Of a stretch of 9,403 nt of DNA, positions 1 to 7,975 are shown piece after piece (positions within the stretch are counted from its first letter, which is position 1; every line of letters begins with the position of its first letter). A program made the position numbers and the translations under genes. Below the pieces are notes generated by a model, which worked only from the letters and a program-made list of their open reading frames with translations, did no database searches and was not told the origin of the DNA. The DNA is from an uncultured Bacilli bacterium (GTDB lineage: Bacteria; Bacillota_I; Bacilli_A; RF39; UBA660). The DNA lies in contig CALVXV010000045.1 of the NCBI GenBank assembly GCA_944371685.1, positions 1 to 9,403 of the forward strand. Direction: 5' to 3'.

Positions 1-206
1 GGAAAACATGTATTATAAAGTTCATCTATAGCTCCCTGCACATCGGTTGAAGAAAGTCCGCTAGTTTTATTATCATAAGTAACTTGATTGCTAGGAAAAT
101 ATGTTACAGCATATACACTCACCGTACTCGCTACTACCGCAGTTAATATACAAATAAATATTCTGTTTTTAAATATTTTCTTTATTTTTTCTTTAAAAAA
201 TACCAA
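1..206 (-). CDS. Exported protein of unknown function, N-terminal part only (runs off left edge)
   Basis: I do not recognise a named family. Read on the minus strand, an open frame runs from a TTG at 204-206 (preceded in frame by TAA) to the window edge, giving about 68 residues. It starts with a basic stretch (KEKIKKIFKNR, residues 5-15), then a hydrophobic segment (residues 16-33) ending VYA, which fits a signal-peptidase I site or a single membrane anchor. The exported part begins VTYFPSNQ and continues VTYDNKTSGL...AIDELY (residues 42-64). From memory, similar VTYDN.TSGL..T.VQ.AIDELY stretches occur in surface, pilin-like and phage-tail-like proteins of uncultured Bacillota; this could not be checked. 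The start is uncertain: there is no ATG and no clear Shine-Dalgarno, and an ATA in the same frame at 180-182 (before KKIFKNR) is an alternative. The 34-base T run lies directly upstream. The charge and hydrophobicity pattern makes a real gene likely; the function is unknown. Confidence 0.55.
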   Translation of the reverse strand, partial: MVFFKEKIKKIFKNRIFICILTAVVASTVSVYAVTYFPSNQVTYDNKTSGLSSTDVQGAIDELYNTCF

Positions 207-217
207 TTATTTCTTAA

Positions 218-283
<66 letters not shown>

Positions 284-297
284 CAAACCATATTTTC

Positions 298-3200
298 TTA
301 TTTAACTAAACTCTTATAATAATTAAATCTCTTAATTGCTTCTTCTTTATTTGCCTTAAGCATCGCCTCAGCATTTTCTGGATTCACCGTCTTAAGCATA
401 CTATATCTCGTTTGATTATTTAAAAAATCCTCATATAAACTAAAGTCAGGATTAGGACTATCTAAACTAAACTCATCTTTACTACCATCGTATCTAAATA
501 TTGGAAAATATCCACACTTAGTCGCTAATGCTTCTTCCTCTACCGAACATCCCATGCCAGCCTTAATACCATGAGATATACAAGGACAATACGCAATAAT
601 AATCGACGGTCCATTATGCTTAATTGCTTCGCTAAATGCTTTAATCGTCTGCATCATATTTGCTCCAAGTGACACCTGTGCCACATACACATTCGGATAA
701 GCCAAAGCAATACGTGCCAAATCCTTTTTATAATTTTTCTTACCATGTGCCGCAAACTGTGCCACCATACCTTCTGGTGTTGATTTAGAAGCCTGACCAC
801 CAGTATTTGAGTAAACCTGTGTATCCAAAACTAAAATATTAATATCATCACCACTAGAAAGTACATGATCAATTCCACCAAAGCCAATATCATAAGCCCA
901 GCCATCGCCACCAATAGCCCAGACATTTTTAGCCACAATATAATTTTTAAGTTCTTTCAATCTAGGATGCTTTGCATAATCAATACTCAAAGCAACTTCT
1001 TTAGTAATATCATAATCATTAAAATTATCAAGCCACTTTTCAAATAATTCATCTTTGTGCAAAAGCATATATTCTCTAACCATATTACGACCATATTCAA
1101 AACCACTTAACATACCATAACCAAACTCGGCATTATCCTCAAATAAACTATTGGCCCAAGGAACACTATATGGTGCATTAGGAAGTTCACCTCCATAAAT
1201 AGAAGAACATCCTGTCGCATTCGCAATCACCAAATTATCTTTAGAAATCTGTGTTAATAATTTAATATAAGCAGTCTCTCCACATCCCGCACAAGCACCA
1301 TGAAAAGCAAATTTTGGTTTTTGTAATTGACTACCCTTAATCGTCTCTTTTGGAAAATTATCCTTCGCACTAACATTATTAACCAAATAATCAAACACCA
1401 TATCATTTTTACTATCCTTAAGTCTACCAAAAGCCAAAGCCTTATTACCTCTAAGACCAGGGCAAGTATTAATACATACCCCGCAACCAGTACAATTCTT
1501 AGCCGAAACTGCAATTACATAATAATGATTAGGCACTCCTACAGCTGGTTTACATTTATCTTTTACATAATCGGGAGCTTTAATATACTCATCTTCATTA
1601 AGCAAAAATGGGCGAATAACTCCATGCGGACAAACCAGTGAACACATACTACATTGTATACAATTTTCTTTTATCCACTCAGGTACAAATTCTGAAATAT
1701 TCTGCATCTCAGGCTCCGTATGTACAAAACTTCCATCCTCATAACCATTAAAATCAGAAACCTTTAAATCATTACCTTTTCTATGTGCCAAAGCCTCATA
1801 AACACTATCAATCTTAAACTCAAGTTCCTCCTCTAAATCATCAAGCTCTAATTTTCTAAATGACACATCTCTAAGCGCTTCTATATTATTATCCGCCACT
1901 TCCTTACTTTTAACTCCAAACTTACGCCTCACATAATCTTCAAGTTCTAAAGTAGCCTTTTCTTCATCAACATCTATTAACTTAAATATCGCTTTTTCCA
2001 TAATCATACTTATTTTCATGCCTAAATTATGTTTTCGCGCTATCGCATCCGCATCTATTAAATAAACAGTAATATTATTATCCTTCAAAAATCTTTTATA
2101 TGGATTTAAAGCATCTAAAACCAGATCATCACTCATAGTTGTATTTATCAAAAGTGTGCCATCCTTCTTAAGACTACTAATCGCATCAAAAATAGATAAA
2201 TACGTATCCTTAGAAATAACCACCAACTTAGGATTATGTACAAAATATGTTGAACCAATAGGCTTATCTGAAAATCTCAAATGACTACAAGTAACTCCAC
2301 CAGACTTTTTAGAATCATACTCAAAATAACCTTGAACATAACGCTCATCACCGACAATATTAAGTAACGATTTACTACAGCTAACCATTCCGTCACTGCC
2401 ATATCCATAAATCAAAACTTCCATACTGTCACTAATATCAATATCTTCATAAGCCAAAGATAAATTAGTCACATCATCATCTATACCAATCGTAAATTCA
2501 TCTTTAGGATTGTCAAGCATATCATAAACAGCTTTAATCATACCAGGAGTAGTATCTTTACTAGATAAACCATAACGTCCATGACATATATCAATATTCC
2601 TATTTTTCAAACTACTTAAAACATCTAAATATAAAGGTTCTCCTTCACTTCCAGCCTCTTTAGTCCTATCAAGTACAGCCACTTTTGAAACACTATTAGG
2701 TAAAACACTAAGTAAATACTTATCACTAAAAGGTCTATATAAATGAACTTCCACTAAACCAATTTCTTCATCACTATAGTCTATATACTCCTTAATCGTC
2801 TCACAAACAGAGCCCATTGCGACAATAACCTTAGAGGCCTTTAAACTACCATAATAATTAAAAGGTTTATAATTAGTCCCAGCTAATTTATTTATCTTAT
2901 CCATATATTCATTAACAATATCTACAGCCTTTAAATACAACCTATTACGTGATTCCATCTCCTGAAAATAAATATCGCCATTTTGATTAGTTCCTCTAGT
3001 AACTGCCGCATCATTATTAAGAGCCCTACCTCTAAATTCCTCTAACTTATCCATCGGAATAAGTTTTTTAATCTCATCACTATCTAAAACATTTATCTTA
3101 TTAAATTCATGACTAGTTCTAAAACCATCAAAAAAATGTAAAAATGGCAAAGAAGCCTCTATACTAGCTAAATGACTCACTAATGACAAATGATAAGCAT

Positions 3201-3636
3201 CTTGAACCGAAGATGAAGCTAGCATACAAAAACCAGTTCCTCTTGTCGCATATATATCTTGATGATCTCCAAAAATACTAAGTGCATGCGTCGCTAAAGA
3301 CCTAGCCGCCACATGAATCACACAAGGAAGCATCTCTCCAGCAATTTTATACATATCTGGAATCATCAAAAGTAATCCTTGACTTGCCGTATAAGTCGAA
3401 GCCAAAATCCCTGTTTGTAAAACACCATGAACAAGCCCAATTGCTCCCGCTTCACTTTGCATCTCCACAACCTTAGGTACTACCCCAAATATATTTTGTT
3501 TACCTTCACTCGACCACTTATCAATAAGCTCTGGCATTGGACTAGATGGTGTAATTGGATATATTCCAAGTACCTCACTAAATAAATACGAAGCCTGCAC
3601 GCAAGCTTCATTACCATCACAAATTATTTTTTTCAT
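298..3636 (-). CDS. nifJ: Pyruvate:ferredoxin (flavodoxin) oxidoreductase, single-chain
   Basis: Oxidises pyruvate with CoA to acetyl-CoA and CO2 and passes the electrons to ferredoxin or flavodoxin; a cytoplasmic, oxygen-sensitive enzyme of anaerobes. Domains in order: pyruvate/TPP pyrimidine-binding domain (GNEACVQASYLFSEVLGIYPITPSS region, residues 8-32), middle domains, a two-cluster ferredoxin domain (CIQCSMCSLVCP, Cys 659/662/665/669; CTGCGVCINTCP, Cys 715/718/721/725), and the TPP-binding domain with CAGCGE (782/785), ATGCSSIYGG (810), GGDGWAYDIG (909-918) and YSNTGGQ (942-948). Cys 782, 785 and 810 plus a Cys in YCPCISHG (1017 or 1019) fit the proximal 4Fe-4S cluster. At 1112 residues it is somewhat short for the family (about 1170-1200), with nothing beyond the TPP domain. 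The ATG start follows a strong AGGAGG at 3644-3649 that overlaps the stop codon of the upstream rpe-pilin gene, so it is probably translated in the same operon. In Bacillus subtilis thiN occupies this position. Confidence 0.96.
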   Translation of the reverse strand: MKKIICDGNEACVQASYLFSEVLGIYPITPSSPMPELIDKWSSEGKQNIFGVVPKVVEMQSEAGAIGLVHGVLQTGILASTYTASQGLLLMIPDMYKIAGEMLPCVIHVAARSLATHALSIFGDHQDIYATRGTGFCMLASSSVQDAYHLSLVSHLASIEASLPFLHFFDGFRTSHEFNKINVLDSDEIKKLIPMDKLEEFRGRALNNDAAVTRGTNQNGDIYFQEMESRNRLYLKAVDIVNEYMDKINKLAGTNYKPFNYYGSLKASKVIVAMGSVCETIKEYIDYSDEEIGLVEVHLYRPFSDKYLLSVLPNSVSKVAVLDRTKEAGSEGEPLYLDVLSSLKNRNIDICHGRYGLSSKDTTPGMIKAVYDMLDNPKDEFTIGIDDDVTNLSLAYEDIDISDSMEVLIYGYGSDGMVSCSKSLLNIVGDERYVQGYFEYDSKKSGGVTCSHLRFSDKPIGSTYFVHNPKLVVISKDTYLSIFDAISSLKKDGTLLINTTMSDDLVLDALNPYKRFLKDNNITVYLIDADAIARKHNLGMKISMIMEKAIFKLIDVDEEKATLELEDYVRRKFGVKSKEVADNNIEALRDVSFRKLELDDLEEELEFKIDSVYEALAHRKGNDLKVSDFNGYEDGSFVHTEPEMQNISEFVPEWIKENCIQCSMCSLVCPHGVIRPFLLNEDEYIKAPDYVKDKCKPAVGVPNHYYVIAVSAKNCTGCGVCINTCPGLRGNKALAFGRLKDSKNDMVFDYLVNNVSAKDNFPKETIKGSQLQKPKFAFHGACAGCGETAYIKLLTQISKDNLVIANATGCSSIYGGELPNAPYSVPWANSLFEDNAEFGYGMLSGFEYGRNMVREYMLLHKDELFEKWLDNFNDYDITKEVALSIDYAKHPRLKELKNYIVAKNVWAIGGDGWAYDIGFGGIDHVLSSGDDINILVLDTQVYSNTGGQASKSTPEGMVAQFAAHGKKNYKKDLARIALAYPNVYVAQVSLGANMMQTIKAFSEAIKHNGPSIIIAYCPCISHGIKAGMGCSVEEEALATKCGYFPIFRYDGSKDEFSLDSPNPDFSLYEDFLNNQTRYSMLKTVNPENAEAMLKANKEEAIKRFNYYKSLVK

Positions 3637-3647
3637 ACTCCTGCCTC

Positions 3648-4073
3648 CTACTCATGACAATCCTCATCAGGATTTGCAAAATTAACCGTATATTCAAATG
3701 AACTACCATTATCACTCTTTATAATCACACTAACATCAGACTCTATATATGGTTTATCAGTCATCGGATTAACCAAATTATGTTCAATATAACCACCTTT
3801 AAACGTCTGACCATTAACAGTCCCACCTTCATCTAAAGCCAAGACTGGAATTACTGTCTGACCAGCTGCCCCTGGCAATAAATCAGGATAATCTGTCACT
3901 AATGTCTTAGCCCCTTCAATTAAATTAGTCCTTTGAACCATACAAGTATCATAACGTCCCTCTTTTAAATTACTATCTACCGCTGTAAAAGCAATTAACC
4001 CTAAAATACTCAAAATAACAATAACCCCAAGTAACTCCGCTAAAGTAAAACCATTACGTAAAGCTTTCTTCAA
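3648..4073 (-). CDS. Possible separately initiated type IV prepilin/pseudopilin (internal TTG start)
   Basis: Codon 206 of the rpe frame is TTG (4071-4073). Starting there gives a 141-residue protein (M)KKALRNG/FTLAELLGVIV, with an 8-residue basic leader, prepilin-peptidase site, Glu+5 and hydrophobic helix: the normal layout of a type IV prepilin or type II secretion pseudopilin. A weak Shine-Dalgarno remnant (CAGG, complement of 4082-4085) lies 8 nt upstream. The mature part continues with an amphipathic helix region (CMVQRTNLIEGAKTLV), then a GQTF..GGY section and a C-terminal CHE. I cannot tell from sequence whether this start is used; the alternative is that only the 346-residue fusion is made. 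No prepilin peptidase or pilus ATPase is in view to show where the pilin would assemble. Confidence 0.4.
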   Translation of the reverse strand: MKKALRNGFTLAELLGVIVILSILGLIAFTAVDSNLKEGRYDTCMVQRTNLIEGAKTLVTDYPDLLPGAAGQTVIPVLALDEGGTVNGQTFKGGYIEHNLVNPMTDKPYIESDVSVIIKSDNGSSFEYTVNFANPDEDCHE

Positions 4074-4688
4074 CTTATAAACCTGACTTTGATAATTTTC
4101 ACTATTAGTAATAAAAGAGCCCGCAACCACTATATCCGCATCACGAACAAAACGAATAGTTGTATCATTAATTCCTCCATCAACCTCTATCACATAAGAT
4201 AAATTATTATCCTCACGGTATTTTAAAACCTTACTAAGCCTATCCGTAATATCAATGAAAGTCTGTCCACCAGCGCCCGCTTTCACACTCATAACCAGCA
4301 CTAAATCTATCAATTTTAAATATGGATAAAGCTTTTCGATATCAGTTTCTGGATTAATTGCAATCCCAACTTTTATTCCCTTACCATGAATATAATTAAT
4401 AATCTCTAAAACATCTAAAGTAGCCTCTACATGGAAAGTAATATAACTAGGATTTAAACCCGCCACTTCATCAATATATTTTTTTAAATTCCTAACCATC
4501 AAATGTACATCAAAAGGTTTATCTAAACTTAAAACAGCCTCTTTCATCTTACTAATAGGTAAAGTTGCCCTTTCAGTAAACTTTCCATCCATCACATCAA
4601 AATGAACCATATCACAAACTAAATCTAAAGATTTTATCTTATCAAAATCATCTTGAATCTTCAAAAAAGAACCTGCAATCTTAACCAT
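3648..4688 (-). CDS. rpe: Ribulose-phosphate 3-epimerase fused in frame to a type IV pilin-like domain
   Basis: Residues 1-210 form a complete Rpe TIM barrel, which interconverts ribulose 5-phosphate and xylulose 5-phosphate. Visible family residues are Ser7, HFDVMDG (His29, Asp31, Met33), DVHLMV (His62), the phosphate-loop equivalent MSVKAGAGGQ (133-142; usually close to VNPGFGGQ), IEVDGG (catalytic Asp170) and VAGS (188-191). The barrel ends in the expected helix YKLKKAL. With no stop or linker, RNGFTLAELLGVIVILSILGL follows from residue 211: a class III prepilin signal with cleavage G213/F214, Glu at +5, an 18-20 residue hydrophobic helix, and a 133-residue mature part with Cys249 and Cys344 that could form a disulfide. 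The start is an ATG with an excellent GAGGTGAT site (4692-4699) overlapping the rsgA stop, 9 nt between genes. Rpe is expected here by gene order; the pilin is not. The fusion could be real, could be two proteins by internal initiation at residue 206, or could reflect a recent stop-codon loss. Confidence 0.93.
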   Translation of the reverse strand: MVKIAGSFLKIQDDFDKIKSLDLVCDMVHFDVMDGKFTERATLPISKMKEAVLSLDKPFDVHLMVRNLKKYIDEVAGLNPSYITFHVEATLDVLEIINYIHGKGIKVGIAINPETDIEKLYPYLKLIDLVLVMSVKAGAGGQTFIDITDRLSKVLKYREDNNLSYVIEVDGGINDTTIRFVRDADIVVAGSFITNSENYQSQVYKLKKALRNGFTLAELLGVIVILSILGLIAFTAVDSNLKEGRYDTCMVQRTNLIEGAKTLVTDYPDLLPGAAGQTVIPVLALDEGGTVNGQTFKGGYIEHNLVNPMTDKPYIESDVSVIIKSDNGSSFEYTVNFANPDEDCHE

Positions 4689-4697
4689 TTAATCACC

Positions 4698-5525
4698 TCA
4701 TTTTAGGAAATTTATATAATTATCATATCTGCTTTTTAAAATTGTTCCATCCAAAACCTTTTCCTTAACCATACATTTTTTCTCATGAATATGAAAACAA
4801 TCTCTAAACTGACATTCATCACGATATAGATTAAACTCTATAAAATTATCACGAATATCTGCTTTACTCATACCTGTAAAATCCAAGGCCGAAAACCCCG
4901 GTGTATCCGCCACTAAACCTCCATATAACTCTATCAATTCCGTATGCCGAGTAGTATGTTTTCCTCTATTTAAAGCTAAAGAAATCTCCCCAGTTTTTAA
5001 ATTTAAATCTGGATCAATTCTATTGAGTAATGTTGATTTACCAGCCCCACTTTGTCCAGCAAACACACATACTTTACCATAAAATATCTTCTTAATCGAA
5101 GAAATATCATCATTCATATAAACCTCATAACCAATTTGCTTATAATAATCAATTATTGGTTTAACTTCATCCATCTCATCTTTACTAAGCAAATCAGCTT
5201 TCGTAAATATAATAATTGGTTTAATCCTATTATATTCACATATCACCAAAAACTTATCTAAAAGATTAGACGAAAAATCCGGTCTTTTTAAACTAGTAAT
5301 AATTAATAATATATCTATATTGGCTAAAGTCGGTCTATAAAGTTCATTCTTTCTAGGTAAAATTTCCAAAATATATTTATTATCTTCATCAAAGATAACC
5401 TCATCACCTGGTTTTGGTGAAAGGCCAAGGTTTCTAAACTTTCCCCTAGCCTTACACACAAATAATCCATCTAAACTCTTGACTGTATAATCATTACTAA
5501 TTTGTTTAACTATTTTTCCCTGCAT
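4698..5525 (-). CDS. rsgA: Small ribosomal subunit biogenesis GTPase RsgA
   Basis: Late 30S assembly factor whose GTPase activity is stimulated by the ribosome (CpgA/YloQ in Bacillus subtilis). The order of motifs is the circular permutation typical of the family: an N-terminal OB-fold region (about 1-65), then G4 (TKAD, 108-111), G1 P-loop GQSGAGKST (157-165), the switch segment NRGKHTTRH (186-194) and G3 DTPGF (207-211), followed by the C-terminal zinc site Cys238, Cys243, His245, Cys251. At 275 residues it is slightly shorter than many members (about 290-350) but complete. ATG directly follows the prkC stop (TAGATG), with GGAG upstream inside the end of prkC, so translation is coupled. Neighbourhood with prkC is meaningful: in B. 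subtilis this GTPase is a reported PrkC substrate. Confidence 0.96.
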   Translation of the reverse strand: MQGKIVKQISNDYTVKSLDGLFVCKARGKFRNLGLSPKPGDEVIFDEDNKYILEILPRKNELYRPTLANIDILLIITSLKRPDFSSNLLDKFLVICEYNRIKPIIIFTKADLLSKDEMDEVKPIIDYYKQIGYEVYMNDDISSIKKIFYGKVCVFAGQSGAGKSTLLNRIDPDLNLKTGEISLALNRGKHTTRHTELIELYGGLVADTPGFSALDFTGMSKADIRDNFIEFNLYRDECQFRDCFHIHEKKCMVKEKVLDGTILKSRYDNYINFLK

Positions 5526-7241
5526 CTACTGTATATCTCCAGTATCACTAGGCTCTGTTTCAGTAGTTGTTTGTACTGGATTTTTAACCACTTTTATTCG
5601 CAAATTAGCTCCTTTACTAACCTTACTACCAGCCGCCATATTTTGATATATAACTGCCCCATCAGACTTAGTTTGATCTTCTACTTCAGTAACATTTAAA
5701 GTAAGTCCATTTTCATCACAAAACTTTTGAACATCATCTTTAGTATAAGTTCCATCAGTAAAATTAGGATAACTAACATAAATATTTGGAATAACAAAAG
5801 TAATCGTATCACCATCACCAAGTTTAGTGCCAGGTTCTACATCTTGCTCTAAAATAGTGTTTTCTTTAACATTTTCACTAGCCGAAACATCTTTAGAGTC
5901 ACTTAAAACTCTAATTCCAGCTTCCTCAAGTTCCTCTTTAACCTTATCAAAATCTTCACCAGTATAATCATCTATCTCTATCTTCTCTGAACCACTAGAT
6001 ACAATAAGTGATATCTCAGAGCCCTCTTTTAAACTCTCACCTATCTCCGGATCCGTACCAATAACCTTGCCTTCATCGACATCATCACTGGCTTCTTTCT
6101 TAGTTTTACCTTTAACTTCAAAACCTTTATCTTCCAAAGTACTCTCAGCTTGTTCAACCGTCATACCCTTAACATCCGGAATCTCAATATCTGGTTTATC
6201 AGAAATCTTTGGCCATAAAATAAATACAAATAATAAAGCTGCAATAAGTATTCCTACAATTGTTCCTACCACAATTAATGCCTTATTCATTCTCTTATCT
6301 TTTTTATTCTCATCTTTCTGAGCATTCCTAGCTGCTCTACCTTGCCTAGGAACTGTCTCATCGTCCTCAAATCCCTTTTCACGATATTTATAAACAACCT
6401 TCGGCTCATTAAATCTATCTTTATCTAAAGCCGTCTGTAAATCCTCATGCATCTCCCATGCCGAATCATAACGATTCTTAGGATTCTTAGCCGAAGCTCT
6501 TAAAATAATATTTTCAATAGACTGTGGCATCTCAGGATCATACTCACAAATACTTGGAATTGGCTCATTCATATGTTTAATAGCCACTTCAACTGGATTA
6601 TCACCTTTAAAAGGAACATGACCAGTCACTAATTCATACATTAAAATTCCAAGTGAATATATATCACTCTTTACTGTTGCTGCCCCACCATTAGCTTGCT
6701 CAGGCGGTATATAATAAACAGTTCCCATCACACTATTAGTCTGCGTAAACTCACCTGCATTTAAAGCCACCGCAATACCAAAATCCATTATCTTAACTCT
6801 ACCATCTTCCAAAATAATCACATTTTGTGGTTTAATATCACGGTGAATAATATAACTCTCATGCGCATGCGCCACTGCACTAGTAAGCTGAAGCATAATA
6901 TCTTGTACTTCCGGCAAAGTCAAACTACCTCTTTTTTTAATAAGCTGTTTTAAAGTAAGACCTTGAACATATTCCATAACAATAAAATATTTACCATTAT
7001 CTTCTCCTACATCATAAACCTCAACAATATTTGGATCATTAAGTGAACTAGCAGAAATTGCTTCCCTTTGAAAACGTCTTACAAATTTTTCATCCTCAGC
7101 CAAATCACCTCTTAAAATTTTAACCGCAACTTTTCTATCCAAAATAGTGTCCTGAGCCAAATAAACATTAGCCATTCCACCCTCACCAATAGATCTAATA
7201 ATTTCATAACGGTCATTAATAAGTTGTCCCCTTGTTATCAT
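5526..7241 (-). CDS. prkC: Membrane Ser/Thr protein kinase with three PASTA domains
   Basis: Eukaryotic-type kinase of the PrkC/PknB/StkP family. Kinase domain about 10-275: glycine loop GEGGMA (19-24), Lys41, Glu60, catalytic loop HRDIKPQN (133-140), DFG (153-155), an activation loop with Thr166 and Thr168 as likely autophosphorylation sites (TQTNSVMGT), and PPE (179-181) in place of APE/SPE. A basic, charged juxtamembrane stretch (about 280-319) leads to one transmembrane helix (about 320-343). Outside the cell are three PASTA repeats (about 352-415, 418-485, 487-553), which bind muropeptides or peptidoglycan in the family, and a Thr-rich tail (TTTETEPS). Its start overlaps the prpC stop as ATGA, with AGAAGGAGG at 7247-7255. 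Pairing with the PP2C phosphatase upstream gives a reversible phosphorylation switch that responds to cell-wall state. 571 residues; B. subtilis PrkC is 648. Confidence 0.97.
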   Translation of the reverse strand: MITRGQLINDRYEIIRSIGEGGMANVYLAQDTILDRKVAVKILRGDLAEDEKFVRRFQREAISASSLNDPNIVEVYDVGEDNGKYFIVMEYVQGLTLKQLIKKRGSLTLPEVQDIMLQLTSAVAHAHESYIIHRDIKPQNVIILEDGRVKIMDFGIAVALNAGEFTQTNSVMGTVYYIPPEQANGGAATVKSDIYSLGILMYELVTGHVPFKGDNPVEVAIKHMNEPIPSICEYDPEMPQSIENIILRASAKNPKNRYDSAWEMHEDLQTALDKDRFNEPKVVYKYREKGFEDDETVPRQGRAARNAQKDENKKDKRMNKALIVVGTIVGILIAALLFVFILWPKISDKPDIEIPDVKGMTVEQAESTLEDKGFEVKGKTKKEASDDVDEGKVIGTDPEIGESLKEGSEISLIVSSGSEKIEIDDYTGEDFDKVKEELEEAGIRVLSDSKDVSASENVKENTILEQDVEPGTKLGDGDTITFVIPNIYVSYPNFTDGTYTKDDVQKFCDENGLTLNVTEVEDQTKSDGAVIYQNMAAGSKVSKGANLRIKVVKNPVQTTTETEPSDTGDIQ

Positions 7242-7975
7242 TTAATTTCCTCCTTCTGTAAATAGGCAACTGAAATATTATCTGTTCCCCCACGATTATT
7301 AGCTTTATTAATAAGTTTTTGAACCTTCGCATCTATATCTAAATCACTATCTAAAACTGTCTCAATCTGTCTTTCATCAAGCATATTAGTAAGTCCATCA
7401 CTACAAAGAAGTATTCCACTAACATCCCTCTCGACATCAAAAACATCCATCTCAACTGTAATATTAGCCCCAAGTGCTCTCATCAAAACATTCTTTCGCG
7501 GATGATCCTTAGCTTCTTCCTCTGTAATTTCTCCAGATTTTACTAATAAATTAACCAAAGTATGATCATTAGTTATTTTGTATAATTTTTTATCTTTAAT
7601 AACAAAACCTGAAGAATCACCAATATTTCCAAAAAGCAAAAACTCATCTGTCAAAAGAGCTATAACAATAGTCGTTCCCATTCCAACACTCTCTGGATTG
7701 TTTTCTGTATACTTATATAAAAGCATATTAGCTTCACTAACAACTTCTTTTAAAAAGTTAATCGCCTCATCCTTACTGCCAACACTAGATGTATCAACAA
7801 ACCTTTTTCCAATATGGGTAATTGCAATTGAAGATGCGATCTCACCACCTTTATGGCCACCCATACCATCAGCTACAGCCATTAAAATTTCTCCAGCTTC
7901 ATTTTTTACAATTGTCACACTATCTTCATTATGATCTCGGACTTGTCCAGGATCGGTTAAATATGAAAATTCCAT
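7238..7975 (-). CDS. prpC: PP2C-family protein serine/threonine phosphatase
   Basis: Metal-dependent phosphatase that reverses the action of the neighbouring PASTA kinase; cytoplasmic. All PP2C motifs are present in order: DPGQVRDHNEDS (8-19), the metal-binding Asp36-Gly37 in VADGMGGHKGGE (34-45), MGTT (99-102), GDSSGF (119-124), CSDGLTN (191-197, Asp193) and GGTDNISV (229-236, Asp232). In GDSSGF a Ser stands where most relatives have Arg (GDSR), a mild change outside the metal ligands. Length of 245 is normal. The ATG overlaps the rlmN stop by one base (TAATG) with a strong GAGGAGGG at 7982-7989, and the 3' end overlaps prkC by 4 nt, so kinase and phosphatase are translationally coupled. Confidence 0.96.
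   Translation of the reverse strand: MEFSYLTDPGQVRDHNEDSVTIVKNEAGEILMAVADGMGGHKGGEIASSIAITHIGKRFVDTSSVGSKDEAINFLKEVVSEANMLLYKYTENNPESVGMGTTIVIALLTDEFLLFGNIGDSSGFVIKDKKLYKITNDHTLVNLLVKSGEITEEEAKDHPRKNVLMRALGANITVEMDVFDVERDVSGILLCSDGLTNMLDERQIETVLDSDLDIDAKVQKLINKANNRGGTDNISVAYLQKEEIK

Noticed and set aside
1254..1641. Short frames on both strands inside nifJ
   Set aside because: They overlap the strongly recognisable ferredoxin-domain coding region of nifJ and have no family features of their own.
3648..4073. Pilin domain as evidence of a complete pilus or competence operon here
   Set aside because: No prepilin peptidase, secretion ATPase or platform protein is present; the other genes are housekeeping.
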